Assembly (NCBI GenBank): GCA_030054175.1
Contig: JASGCM010000002.1
Coordinates: 124,001-188,000, forward strand
Origin: Alphaproteobacteria bacterium
Lineage (GTDB): Bacteria > Pseudomonadota > Gammaproteobacteria > Burkholderiales > Burkholderiaceae_C
Length of the DNA: 64,000 nt
Reading direction: 5' to 3'
Shown here in pieces: positions 14,893 to 24,787 of the stretch (positions within the stretch are counted from its first letter, which is position 1; the number at the start of each line of letters is the position of its first letter). The translations under genes and the position numbers were made by a program. The notes under the pieces are model-generated. The model worked only from the letters and a program-made list of their open reading frames with translations, had not been told where the DNA came from and ran no database searches.

Positions 14893-16100
14893 ATGAATCC
14901 TTTGCTCTCACGGCTGCAACCCTACCCTTTTGAGCGGTTACGCCAGTTGTTCTCCGGGGTGCAGGTCAACCCCGACTTGCGCGCCATCAGCCTGGGCATC
15001 GGCGAGCCCCGCCATGCCACCCCAGCCTTCATTTTGGAGGCCCTCAGCCGGGCCCATGGAGCCCTGGCGTCTTACCCCCCCACGGCCGGTGACCCGGCCC
15101 TGCGGCAAGCGTGTTCGGCCTGGTTACAGCGCCGCTATGACCTGAACCTGGATGCAGCCACCCAAATCTTGCCGGTGAACGGTTCGCGCGAGGCACTGTT
15201 TGCCTTGGTGCAAACCGTCATCGACCCCGCGCCCGATGCTCTGGGTCTGCGTCCGGTGGTGGTCTCGCCCAACCCGTTTTATCAAATCTACGAAGGCGCT
15301 GCCCTGCTGGCCGGTACCGATACCTTCTATGCCCCCAGCGTCCCGGAGCGCAACTTCGCCATCGATTGGGATCGGGTGCCGGCCGAAGTCTGGCAGCGCA
15401 CCCAATTGGTCTTTGTCTGCTCGCCAGGCAACCCCACCGGAGCCGTCGTGCCATTGTCTGAATGGGCCAAGATCTTTGAATTGAGCGATCGCTATGGCTT
15501 CGTCATCGCCTCGGACGAGTGCTACAGCGAGATTTATTTTCGCGACGAGCCACCTCTGGGCGGCCTGCAAGCGGCAGCCCAACTGGGGCGCAGCGACTTT
15601 CGTCGGTTGATCTCTTTCACCTCACTGTCCAAACGCAGCAATGTTCCGGGCATGCGCAGTGGTTTCGTGGCCGGCGACGCCCAACTGATCAAACCGTTCC
15701 TGCTCTATCGCACTTACCACGGCAGCGCCATGAGTGGCATGGTGCAAGCCGCCAGCATCGCCGCTTGGGGCGATGAGCAACACGTGGTCGAGAACCGGGC
15801 CCTGTACCGTCAGAAATTCGCCGAAGTCACCCCCGTGCTTGAATCGGTGCTGGACGTTCGTTTGCCCGACGCCGGCTTTTACCTGTGGGCGGCCGTACCC
15901 GGTGGCGATGACATCCGCTTCGCACGGGATTTGTATGCTCAATACAATGTCACAGTCTTGCCCGGCAGCTTTTTGGCCCGCGAATCCATGGGCCACAACC
16001 CGGGCAGCGGTCGAATTCGCATGGCTTTGGTGGCCGAGACCGCCGAGTGCCTGGAAGCCGCTCAACGCATCGTTCAGTTCATCCAATCCAACCCTCATCA

Positions 16101-16104
<4 letters not shown>
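14893..16104 (+). CDS. dapC: Succinyldiaminopimelate transaminase
   Basis: PLP enzyme that makes N-succinyl-LL-diaminopimelate from the keto precursor in lysine and peptidoglycan synthesis. The 403-residue class I aminotransferase has NPTG (SPGNPTG), Asp208 (SDECY) and the PLP lysine Lys247 (FTSLSKRSN). Position directly before dapD and dapE supports DapC over other class I aminotransferases. The start at 14893 fits the family N-terminus; an upstream in-frame GTG would extend into the divergent promoter. Its stop overlaps the dapD start (ATGA). Confidence 0.93.
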
Positions 16105-16931
<827 letters not shown>

Positions 16932-16936
16932 ACGCC

Positions 16937-18097
16937 ATGTCTCAAGCCCTTGCTCTGACCGAAGCCCTGATCGCCCGCCCCTCGGTCACGCCCGATGATG
17001 CGGGCTGTCTGGATCTGCTGGGTCAGCGCTTGTCCGCGCAAGGTTTTGTGAATGAGCGACTCGACAGCGGCCCCGACACCTTTCGGGTCTGCAATTTGTG
17101 GTCTTTGCACACCAGCGCCGTGTCACAAGCCCCCACCCTGGTCTTCGCCGGCCACACCGACGTGGTGCCTACCGGCCCCATCGATCAGTGGACAAGCGAC
17201 CCCTTTACCCCCGCCCACCGCGATGGGAAATTGTTTGGACGCGGCGCCAGTGACATGAAAACCTCCATCGCGGCCATGGTGGTGGCCGTCGAAGAATTCC
17301 TGCAATCTTGCCCAAAACCCGCTTTCTCTATTGGGTTTTTGCTCACCAGCGACGAAGAAGGCCCGGCACTCGATGGCACCACCGTCGTGTGCCAAGCCTT
17401 GAAGCGGCGCGGACAGCGACTGGACTGGTGCATCGTTGGCGAGCCCACCTCTGTGGAACGAACTGGTGACATGATCAAAAACGGACGCCGTGGCACCCTC
17501 AGTGGCAAACTCAAAGTCAAAGGCGTCCAAGGGCACATCGCTTACCCCCAATTGGCTCGCAACCCCATCCACGACTTGGCCCCGGTGTTGGCCGAGTGGG
17601 TGGCCACCACGTGGGACCATGGCAACGACTATTTCCCGCCCACCAGTTGGCAGGTCTCTAACATCCACGCCGGTACTGGCGCAAGCAACGTGATTTCGGG
17701 TGAGTGTGTGGTGGACTTCAATTTCCGCTTTAGCACCGAGTCCACAGTAGACAGCCTGAAAACGCGCATCACTGAAGTCCTGGACCGCCACGGGCTGCAC
17801 TACACCCTCGATTGGGTCTTGGGCGGCATGCCCTTTCTGACCCCCAAGGGAGATTTTGTCGATGTGGTTCAGGGGGCTATTCAAGATGTTCAGGGCTTGC
17901 AAACCGAACTCTCGACCACCGGGGGCACCAGCGACGGCCGATTCATAGCCGCCATCTGCCCCCAAGTCATCGAACTGGGCCCGCCCAATGCCAGCATCCA
18001 CAAAATCAACGAGCATGTGGCACTGGCTGACATCGAGCCTTTGAAAAACATTTATCGCCGCGTTCTGGAACGACTGCAGGCACGGCACGCTGCGTGA
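16937..18097 (+). CDS. dapE: Succinyl-diaminopimelate desuccinylase
   Basis: Zinc hydrolase that releases LL-diaminopimelate and succinate. From ATG 16937 it has 386 residues and the M20 peptidase layout. Metal and catalytic residues are visible: His73 and Asp75 (FAGHTDVVP), Asp106 (GASDMK), Glu140-Glu141 (SDEEG) and a C-terminal His in NASIHKINE. It begins 5 bases after dapD. Its TGA overlaps the prmB start, so dapC-dapD-dapE-prmB reads as one operon. A TTG six bases upstream is in frame but less likely. Confidence 0.96.
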   Translation: MSQALALTEALIARPSVTPDDAGCLDLLGQRLSAQGFVNERLDSGPDTFRVCNLWSLHTSAVSQAPTLVFAGHTDVVPTGPIDQWTSDPFTPAHRDGKLFGRGASDMKTSIAAMVVAVEEFLQSCPKPAFSIGFLLTSDEEGPALDGTTVVCQALKRRGQRLDWCIVGEPTSVERTGDMIKNGRRGTLSGKLKVKGVQGHIAYPQLARNPIHDLAPVLAEWVATTWDHGNDYFPPTSWQVSNIHAGTGASNVISGECVVDFNFRFSTESTVDSLKTRITEVLDRHGLHYTLDWVLGGMPFLTPKGDFVDVVQGAIQDVQGLQTELSTTGGTSDGRFIAAICPQVIELGPPNASIHKINEHVALADIEPLKNIYRRVLERLQARHAA

Positions 18098-18981
18098 TGG
18101 GTCAGCCCGCAACGGTAGAGCAAGCCATCGCGGCAGTAAGCCAGCGCTTGCAAGAGGCCGGCGTCGCCTTGGGACAAGGCACCCTGCGTCCGCGCGACGA
18201 AGCCGCATGGCTGGTCTTGTGGTCTTTGCACATGCCGCTGGACTCTGATGATGAGGCATTGTCCACCACCTTGTCCGCCCCGCAATGGGATCGGGTGTTA
18301 GGCAGCCTTGAACGCCGCATCGAATCGCGCATGCCTATGGCCTATCTCAGCGGCGAGGCCTGGTTACAAGGCGTGCCCTTTCATGTTGACCCTCGCGCCA
18401 TCATCCCTCGCAGCTTGATCGCCGAGGTGCTGGCCGAGGGCCTGCTTGACGAATTCATCCCCAACGATCAGGCCGATGTGCTCGACCTTTGCACCGGCAA
18501 TGGCAGCCTAGCCGTGTTGTGCGCCATGGCCTGGCCCCAAGCCCGGGTCGATGGACTGGATCTGAGCACCGACGCCCTGGCCGTGGCCGACATGAATGTC
18601 CGTCGACATGGCCTGCAAGATCGGATTCACCTGCAGGCCAGTGATGGGCTGGCCCACGCAAGCGGACCCTACGACTTGATCGTTTGCAATCCGCCCTACG
18701 TGAATGCGGACAGCATGGCTCAATTGCCCCCAGAATTCCGTCACGAACCCGATTTGGCTCTGGCCGGTGGCCCCGATGGCATGAACTTCATCCGCCCACT
18801 GCTGACACAGGCGGCTTCGTTTCTTCATCCCCATGGGGCTCTGGTGCTGGAAATCGGTCATGAGTTCGAGCACTTTGTACGTGCATTCCCCCGACTGAGT
18901 GGCTGGTGGCTGCCCAGCAGCGCCGGAGATGAGCAGGTGGTGTTGATCACGCGCGATGCGCTATTGGAGTCTCGGCCATGA
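18097..18981 (+). CDS. prmB: Ribosomal protein L3 glutamine N5-methyltransferase
   Basis: SAM-dependent enzyme that methylates a glutamine of ribosomal protein uL3. The 294-residue protein has an N-terminal helical domain, a SAM-binding motif (DLCTGNGSLA, about 130-139) and the NPPY catalytic motif (residues 198-201) shared by HemK-type glutamine methyltransferases. I call PrmB rather than PrmC by the N-terminal domain and the placement after dapE, a known arrangement in Burkholderiales; the paralogue PrmC cannot be fully excluded. The start ATG 18097 overlaps the dapE stop. The end overlaps the ABC-F gene as ATGA. Confidence 0.88.
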   Translation: MGQPATVEQAIAAVSQRLQEAGVALGQGTLRPRDEAAWLVLWSLHMPLDSDDEALSTTLSAPQWDRVLGSLERRIESRMPMAYLSGEAWLQGVPFHVDPRAIIPRSLIAEVLAEGLLDEFIPNDQADVLDLCTGNGSLAVLCAMAWPQARVDGLDLSTDALAVADMNVRRHGLQDRIHLQASDGLAHASGPYDLIVCNPPYVNADSMAQLPPEFRHEPDLALAGGPDGMNFIRPLLTQAASFLHPHGALVLEIGHEFEHFVRAFPRLSGWWLPSSAGDEQVVLITRDALLESRP

Positions 18982-20912
18982 TCATCCTCGATCGGATTGA
19001 GCTGCGCCGAGGCGCACGGGTCTTGCTGAGCGATGCCAGCGTGACCCTACACACGGGCGAAAAGATCGGCTTGGTGGGGCGCAACGGCGCCGGCAAGTCG
19101 AGCCTGTTCTCCTTGCTCGCGGGTCGCTTGCACGAAGACCGGGGCACGCTCAGCGTTCCCGCCCAGTGGCAGCGCGCCGAGGTCGAACAACACATGCCCG
19201 AAACCGATCGAGGCGCGACCGATTTTGTTTTGGCCGGCGACGAGCGCTTGAATCATGCCCGCGCGGCCTTGGCCCAGGCTGAGGCTGAGCGTGACGGCGA
19301 AGCCATCGCCCTGGCCCACGCCGCTTTGCAAGACGCGGGGGCCTTCGATGCCCAATCGCGCGCGCAAAGCCTGATTCTGGGTTTGGGATTTGCCACCGAT
19401 GCGCTGAACCGCCCCGTCAACAGCTTTTCCGGTGGCTGGCGCATGCGTTTGCAATTGGCTCGCGCGCTGATGCGCCCCTCTGATTTGTTGCTGCTCGATG
19501 AACCCACCAACCACCTCGACTTGGATGCCCTGGTTTGGTTGGAGAGTTGGCTGCAACGCTATCCCGGCACGCTGATTGTGATCAGCCACGACCGCGAATT
19601 TCTCGATGCCGTCACTCGAGTCACCTTGGCCATCGACGGTGGACATCTGACCCGTTACAACGGCGGCTACTCGGCCTACGAGATGTGGCTTGCCGAACAA
19701 CAGACCCTGCAGCAAGCCGCCTTTGAGAAACAGCAGGAAAAAATCGCTCACCTGCAAAAATTCATCGACCGCTTCAAAGCCAAGGCCACCAAAGCCAAAC
19801 AGGCCCAAAGCCGAGTCAAGGCCTTGGATCGCATGGAAAAACTGGCTCCGGTGTTGGCTCAAGCCGAATTCCAATTCGAATTCCGCACCCCCGAGGCCAT
19901 GCCCAACCCCATGCTCAACCTGCGCCAATCCCAGGTGGGGTACCGCAGCCCAGAGGGTCAGATCATTCCCATTTTGGATGCGGTGCAGCTGTCAGTCTTG
20001 CCCGGTCAACGCATCGGGATTTTGGGGGCCAATGGTCAGGGCAAGTCCACTTTGGTCAAAACTCTGGTCGGTCAACTGGCCCCTCTGAGTGGGCAACGCA
20101 CCGAGGGCAAAGGCCTGGCGGTGGGCTATTTCGCCCAACAGGAATTAGACGTGCTCTCGTTGGGCGACACGCCGTTGGAGCACATGGTGCGCTTGGCCCG
20201 CCATGTCAGCCCACAGGCACGCGAACAAGAGCTGAGAAACTTCCTGGGCAGCTTCCGCTTCCCCGATGAATTGGCGCGTCAAACTGTAGGAACCCTGAGT
20301 GGTGGTGAGCGTGCTCGCTTGGTGCTGGCCATGCTGGTGTGGCAAAAGCCCAATTTGCTCTTGCTTGACGAACCCACCAACCATCTCGATTTGGCCACCC
20401 GCGAGGCACTGGCCATGGCGCTCAATTCGTTTGAGGGCAGCCTGCTTTTGGTCAGCCACGACCGCGCTTTGTTGCGCTCGGTTTGCGATGAGTTTTGGCT
20501 GGTTTCCCGAGGCCGCGTCACACCTTTTGACGGCGATCTGGAAGACTACCAACAGCATGTGCTGGAAGAAGCCCGTTTGGTGCGAGACGCCTTGCGCCAG
20601 AGATCGGCCCCACAGACTGCTTTGAATTCCGAGACCAGCCCCAAGCTTCAGCGCCAGCAGGCTGCCCAAAAACGACAAGCCTTGGCCGAGCAAACCCGCC
20701 CCTGGCGCAAAGAACTGGAGCGAATTGACACCCAGTTGCCGACGCTGAATCAGGAGCGCGAAACCTTGTTGGCGTTGGCCGCAACGCCTGAGCAAATCAC
20801 CGACATGGCCGATTGGGGGCGACGCTGCAAGGCCTTGGAAGATCAGATCCACGCGTTAGAGGAAAGGTGGCTTGAATTGTCAGAGATGATCGAGACAGTA
20901 GCCATCATCTGA
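18978..20912 (+). CDS. ABC-F family ATPase (YheS/Uup type)
   Basis: A soluble ABC-F protein with two ATPase domains and no membrane segments, expected to act on the ribosome. Domain 1 has Walker A GRNGAGKSS (34-42), signature NSFSGGWRMRL and LLLLDEPTNHLDLD. Next comes the basic linker (about residues 245-290) that reaches into the ribosomal P site in ABC-F proteins. Domain 2 has GANGQGKST, TLSGGERARL and a second LLLLDEPTNHLDL. The C-terminal 90 residues are a charged coiled coil. The 644-residue length fits the YheS-like subgroup. It overlaps prmB by ATGA. Confidence 0.92.
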   Translation: MIILDRIELRRGARVLLSDASVTLHTGEKIGLVGRNGAGKSSLFSLLAGRLHEDRGTLSVPAQWQRAEVEQHMPETDRGATDFVLAGDERLNHARAALAQAEAERDGEAIALAHAALQDAGAFDAQSRAQSLILGLGFATDALNRPVNSFSGGWRMRLQLARALMRPSDLLLLDEPTNHLDLDALVWLESWLQRYPGTLIVISHDREFLDAVTRVTLAIDGGHLTRYNGGYSAYEMWLAEQQTLQQAAFEKQQEKIAHLQKFIDRFKAKATKAKQAQSRVKALDRMEKLAPVLAQAEFQFEFRTPEAMPNPMLNLRQSQVGYRSPEGQIIPILDAVQLSVLPGQRIGILGANGQGKSTLVKTLVGQLAPLSGQRTEGKGLAVGYFAQQELDVLSLGDTPLEHMVRLARHVSPQAREQELRNFLGSFRFPDELARQTVGTLSGGERARLVLAMLVWQKPNLLLLDEPTNHLDLATREALAMALNSFEGSLLLVSHDRALLRSVCDEFWLVSRGRVTPFDGDLEDYQQHVLEEARLVRDALRQRSAPQTALNSETSPKLQRQQAAQKRQALAEQTRPWRKELERIDTQLPTLNQERETLLALAATPEQITDMADWGRRCKALEDQIHALEERWLELSEMIETVAII

Positions 20913-20997
20913 TTGGGGGGCAAAACGCCTAGAATCCACCTGCACCAGATGGGCTCGTCTGCGATACCCGGATTCTGAGCCGACCGCACCCTTGGCC

Positions 20998-21924
20998 ATG
21001 AACTTTTCCAAATTATTCCAACAAACTGACAACCGAGACGGCGGACCGATTCAAGCAGGCAAACGTCGCCTGAAGATGTGGCTCAGGTATCAAGCGAATC
21101 GGACCCAACTGCAGCGGCTTGAGACTTACCTTCAAGAACATGATCTGCAAGACCTGCTGGCCCATACACCCCATCATCAGTTGAAATGTTTTCGTTCATA
21201 CCTCTGGGACGGCCTCAGCGGGGCCCAAAGGATGGACGCTCAAATCAGCCATTTGGACTGGCTGCGACAACATTGGACCGGAGCAGGTCTAAGCAACCTT
21301 TACCAGCAGTTGTACATCGTCCTCTTCAGTTGGAAGATCCAGGATCACCAGTTTGACTTTTTGTTGGGGCCCAGTCGTGGCATGGACCGTGAGGGCGATC
21401 TTGAGGCCCACCTGAATATCGACGGTGTCCCTTTGCTGAGAACTTGTTTTTCGATTCTTCCCATGAATCAAATGGACCCAAGTGCTTCTGGAGATGCATT
21501 GTTCATCGGAGGGTTACAGGGGGGACAAGATGCCAAAGACTTGACGAAATTGGCCACTCAATTGTTTGAACGAACGAAACCACCGCATGTGCTGATGAAC
21601 ATTCTGCAAGGATTGGCCCAGGGTTGGCGCTTGGAGGCTATCGTGGGGGTAGCCCATGATCGACATGTGTATGCGTCCTATGGATCCTTGTCCAAACGCA
21701 TGACCATGAATTACGATCAACTCTGGCAAGAGTTGGGGGCGACACATACTGTCAATGGCAAGGGTTGGCGTCTGCCCTTGATTTGGGAGGCCAGACCGCT
21801 AGAAGATGTGGAGTCCAAGAAACGCTCTCAACTGCGACGTCGCAATGAGTTGCGTCAAAAGTTGTCAACCCTTGCAAAAGAAGCCAGTCAAAACTGGGGG
21901 AACCGCCGTTTTGGCCAAGGATAG
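20998..21924 (+). CDS. VirK/YbjX (DUF535) family protein
   Basis: A 308-residue protein with the features of the VirK/YbjX family: a helical N-terminus, a central segment with RTCFSILPM, an IGGLQGG motif and a C-terminus rich in Lys/Arg. Members are linked to outer-membrane and antimicrobial-peptide phenotypes in enterics, but no biochemical activity is established. ATG 20998 is preferred; a TTG at 20992 is in frame. It is a single-gene unit between the dap operon and the convergent tRNA-Lys gene. It is slightly richer in AT than its neighbours. Confidence 0.8.
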   Translation: MNFSKLFQQTDNRDGGPIQAGKRRLKMWLRYQANRTQLQRLETYLQEHDLQDLLAHTPHHQLKCFRSYLWDGLSGAQRMDAQISHLDWLRQHWTGAGLSNLYQQLYIVLFSWKIQDHQFDFLLGPSRGMDREGDLEAHLNIDGVPLLRTCFSILPMNQMDPSASGDALFIGGLQGGQDAKDLTKLATQLFERTKPPHVLMNILQGLAQGWRLEAIVGVAHDRHVYASYGSLSKRMTMNYDQLWQELGATHTVNGKGWRLPLIWEARPLEDVESKKRSQLRRRNELRQKLSTLAKEASQNWGNRRFGQG

Positions 21925-21929
21925 AACGA

Positions 21930-21951
21930 TAAAAAAGGACCCCAAGGTCCT
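21930..21951 (-). terminator. Intrinsic terminator of tRNA-Lys
   Basis: On the minus strand AGGACC-TTGG-GGTCCT forms a six-pair stem with a 4-base loop, followed by a run of six T. It lies 15 bases past the tRNA 3' end. On the plus strand the same stem has A-runs before it and no T-run after it, so it serves the tRNA rather than the VirK-like gene. Confidence 0.8.
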
Positions 21952-21965
21952 GGATCGGATAAAAC

Positions 21966-22041
21966 TGGTAGGACGTGCAGGATTCGAACCTGCGACCAAC
22001 GGATTAAAAGTCCGCTGCTCTACCAACTGAGCTAACGTCCC
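21966..22041 (-). tRNA. tRNA-Lys (anticodon UUU)
   Basis: A 76-base gene read on the minus strand that folds into a full cloverleaf with encoded CCA. D stem GCTC/GAGC, anticodon stem GCGGA/TCCGT, loop CTTTTAA with anticodon TTT and A37, T arm GCAGG-TTCGAAT-CCTGC. The acceptor stem begins with a G1-U72 wobble (GGGACGT against ACGTCCT). U36-A37 fits t6A formation. It sits just downstream of tcdA and has its own promoter and terminator. Confidence 0.97.
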
Positions 22042-22096
22042 ACGGGCTGATGCCGGCTACAGAAACAAAGAATAATTTGTAACTGCGAAGCCTTGA

Positions 22097-22126
22097 ATTA
22101 TAGCCTGTTTTTCATGTTTTCTGCAA
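22097..22126 (-). promoter_or_regulatory. Promoter of tRNA-Lys
   Basis: On the minus strand TTGCAG (22126-22121) and TATAAT (22102-22097) are separated by 18 bases. Expected start near 22090, about 50 bases before the mature 5' end. The -35 lies inside the last codons of tcdA (which ends at 22112), so the tRNA can be made both from this promoter and by read-through. Confidence 0.7.
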
Positions 22127-22882
22127 CTGGGCATCGGCAATTTGTTTCATGACCCAACCCGCCGCGCAAAGGCCAAAGGTGGCTGTGACCGTCACCAAAG
22201 ATCCATAGCCACTGCAGTTCAAGGTGGCATCACAAGCATCCATGGCTTGCGGGCGCTGGACGGGTTCCGTACTGTAAACATAGGACCAACCCATGGACTT
22301 TCCTGCCGTAGCCGCACCAGCTTTGCGCAGACGCTGCCTGACCTGGGCCAGCAAAGGGTCGTGAGTGATGCGGGCCAGGTCATTCACATCAACCTGGTGG
22401 GCCTGCGACTTGCCGCCAGCCGCCCCGATGCCGATGAATCGCACTCGATGGGCCTGGGTCCATTGCGCCAAAGCCACCTTGGCTTTGACTTGATCACAAG
22501 CATCGACCAAAGCATCAATGCCCAGGGGCAAGCCGCCCAATAATTCCTCGACATTGTCGGGGTTGATCCATTCCTCGATGCCATGTACTTGGCATTCGGG
22601 GTTGATCAGGGCGATGCGCTCTTTGAGCGCATCAATTTTGGCCATGCCCACGGTGTTGTCCAGGGCCTGAATTTGTCGGTTGATGTTCGACTCGGCCACT
22701 TGATCCAGGTCGATCAAGGTCAGATACCCAACCCCAGAGCGCGCCAAAGCCTCTACGGTCCATGAGCCCACGCCACCCACGCCCACGACCACCACATGAG
22801 CCCGTCTGACGGCTTGTGCAGGCTGCGTGCCCCACAAACGGTCCAGGCCGGAAAAACGCCGCTGCAGGTCGGGCTGGTCCAT
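22112..22882 (-). CDS. tcdA: tRNA threonylcarbamoyladenosine dehydratase
   Basis: ThiF/E1-like ATP-dependent enzyme that cyclises t6A37 to ct6A37 in tRNAs reading ANN codons. From ATG 22882 it has 256 residues, with the nucleotide-binding GVGGVGSW (34-41), LIDLDQVAESNINRQ and the C-terminal CDATLNCSGYGS segment. The open frame extends to 23212 but that part is antisense-like to the membrane protein upstream, so I reject it. The start shares its A with the stop of the YeeE gene (TGATG). The tRNA-Lys gene, a likely substrate, lies 70 bases downstream. Confidence 0.92.
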   Translation of the reverse strand: MDQPDLQRRFSGLDRLWGTQPAQAVRRAHVVVVGVGGVGSWTVEALARSGVGYLTLIDLDQVAESNINRQIQALDNTVGMAKIDALKERIALINPECQVHGIEEWINPDNVEELLGGLPLGIDALVDACDQVKAKVALAQWTQAHRVRFIGIGAAGGKSQAHQVDVNDLARITHDPLLAQVRQRLRKAGAATAGKSMGWSYVYSTEPVQRPQAMDACDATLNCSGYGSLVTVTATFGLCAAGWVMKQIADAQLQKT

Positions 22883-23997
22883 CAGACCTGACGCTCTAAG
22901 CGCCAGATTTGGTACTTCATGGCCAGCAGTGCCCCGATGACAATGAACGCCAGCGCCGTGAAGGCATTGAGGGCCAGGGTCGACATGCCACTGAGACCTT
23001 GACCAATGGTGCAGCCCATGGCGGTGACGCCACCGACCCCCATCAACACAGCGCCCAGCAAGTGATTGCCCAGGTCTTCGACACTGCCAAACCCCTCCCA
23101 ACGGAAGGTGCGCATCAACAGGGCGCTGACAAAAGAACCTGCAATGACCCCCAATGCGATCATGACCCCCAAGGTCAGCACTTTGGACTTGTCGCTGTAA
23201 AACATCAGCCAATCGAGCACATAGGCCATGGGGGCGACAAAACTGAGCGACTCCATTCGACCGCTATTCGTGGCCACATAAACTGCTTCCAGGGTTTGCG
23301 GGTGCTCGTCCACAAAGCCGATATGTCCTGTCAGCCACCACATGGCGACGATGATGCCCCCACACCCCAAGCCAGCCCACAAATTCGTCCCAGTCCAAAA
23401 ATCGGCATGCCGCAACACCCATAGAGCCAACAACAAGCCCACGACCAAACCGATCCAGGCCGGGCCTTGCTCAGGGCTCAACCCCAGAATTGGCGCCAGC
23501 CAATGCCCCAGCGTCGCCTGAGGCTCTGTGGTCAAGAACACTTGATCGACGGTGGCGTTGCGCCCAACGGCAGTGATGCCGCGCAGGGTGGCAAAGGCGC
23601 TGAAACCCATGACCACAAAAACGACCCATGCTTTCAAGTTGCCCGTGCCGACTCGAATCAGGGTCTTGTTACCGCAGCCTGAAGAGAGCACCATGCCGGC
23701 TCCAAACATCAACCCGCCCACACTGGTAGAGAGCCAACTCCAACGCGGGGTCACGTACAAAGCATCATCGGCTTGGATTTGACCGGTCAGGGACAGTGCG
23801 GCGAAACCGATCATGGCCACCGCCATGGCCAACATCCATTGACGAGCACGAGACCAATCGCCGATATTGACGACATCGCTGATGGCCCCCATGGTGCAAA
23901 AGTGAGTGGCCTGAGCGATGGCTCCAAATAAGAAAGCCAGGGCAAAACCAGACCACAACACCAACAGGTTCAGCGAATTGAATGCAGCCTGATCCAC
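22882..23997 (-). CDS. YeeE/YedE (TsuA-type) thiosulfate transporter family membrane protein
   Basis: A 371-residue inner-membrane protein with about ten hydrophobic helices and the family's conserved cysteines in place: Cys34 (THFCTMGA), Cys108 (SSGCGNKT) and Cys329 (MGCTIGQG). In the characterised member these cysteines relay thiosulfate through the membrane, so sulfur-compound import is the likely role, though the exact substrate is not shown by sequence. It follows cpoB by 14 bases and is coupled to tcdA, suggesting that the imported sulfur matters to tRNA or cofactor thiolation. This is inference. Confidence 0.88.
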   Translation of the reverse strand: MDQAAFNSLNLLVLWSGFALAFLFGAIAQATHFCTMGAISDVVNIGDWSRARQWMLAMAVAMIGFAALSLTGQIQADDALYVTPRWSWLSTSVGGLMFGAGMVLSSGCGNKTLIRVGTGNLKAWVVFVVMGFSAFATLRGITAVGRNATVDQVFLTTEPQATLGHWLAPILGLSPEQGPAWIGLVVGLLLALWVLRHADFWTGTNLWAGLGCGGIIVAMWWLTGHIGFVDEHPQTLEAVYVATNSGRMESLSFVAPMAYVLDWLMFYSDKSKVLTLGVMIALGVIAGSFVSALLMRTFRWEGFGSVEDLGNHLLGAVLMGVGGVTAMGCTIGQGLSGMSTLALNAFTALAFIVIGALLAMKYQIWRLERQV

Positions 23998-24011
23998 ATC
24001 TACCTCTGTAT

Positions 24012-24785
24012 TTACTTCAGTTTGGCCAAGCGTTCTTTGGCAGCACTGGCCGCCTCAGAGGTTGGATGTGCCTTGATCAGATCTTCCAGTGTCTTGCGCG
24101 CCGCTTTGGTGTCTTTCATCTCAATCTGGCAGTTGGCAATGGCCAACCAAGACTCTGGGGCACGCGGGTGATCCGGAGCAAACTGGATGAGTTGCCAGAA
24201 GCTGGAGATGGCGGATTTGTAATCGCGCGTGGCATATTGGGCATTGCCCAACCAAAACAAGGCTGGGGTCATGTAGGGTGTTTGTGGATATCGGCGAAGG
24301 AAGTCGATATACATCAGGGACGCTGCGGCAAAATCACCTTTTCTGAATACCGCCAAAGCCTGGTCATAATCTTTGGCTTCAGCAGGTTCTACATCGACAT
24401 CGGCACCATCGATTTTGACGCGAATGGGTTCGAACTTGCGCAGGCGCTCTTCAACCCCTTGGGCTTGGTTCTTGACCTTGCGTTGGGTTTCAGCCAGCTC
24501 ACGTGCCAACAATTCACGGTCGCCCTTGGCTTGAGACAACTCGGCACGCAACGCATCGATCTGGGACTGCATGTCCAGCAAGGCCCGGCGCAACTGGGTG
24601 TTGTCATCCGAGCCGGCCTGAGACTCGCGCCCCAAGCGCTCGGATAGCTGGCGCAATGACTCGACTTGCTTGCGCAATTCGAGGATGGCCAGTCGGGCTT
24701 CCTTGTCTTCGATGAAGGCCCAGGCCGAACCCGTTCCGGAGCAAAGCACGGCCAGCAACAGGAGCAGTCGGGGCAATGTCTTCAT
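24012..24785 (-). CDS. cpoB: Cell division coordinator CpoB
   Basis: Periplasmic TPR protein that couples Tol-Pal constriction to peptidoglycan synthesis. From ATG 24785 it has 257 residues: a signal peptide ending near SAWA, a coiled coil (about residues 25-110, with QSQIDALRAEL) and C-terminal TPR repeats (KDYDQALAVFRKGDF onward). It starts 2 bases after the pal stop. An upstream in-frame TTG overlaps pal and is unlikely. Standard position in tolB-pal-cpoB. Confidence 0.95.
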   Translation of the reverse strand: MKTLPRLLLLLAVLCSGTGSAWAFIEDKEARLAILELRKQVESLRQLSERLGRESQAGSDDNTQLRRALLDMQSQIDALRAELSQAKGDRELLARELAETQRKVKNQAQGVEERLRKFEPIRVKIDGADVDVEPAEAKDYDQALAVFRKGDFAAASLMYIDFLRRYPQTPYMTPALFWLGNAQYATRDYKSAISSFWQLIQFAPDHPRAPESWLAIANCQIEMKDTKAARKTLEDLIKAHPTSEAASAAKERLAKLK

Positions 24786-24787
24786 GA

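Noticed and set aside
21966-22041. tRNA-Lys as an integration site for an island
   Set aside because: No integrase and no repeat of the tRNA 3' end seen nearby; flanking genes are ordinary.
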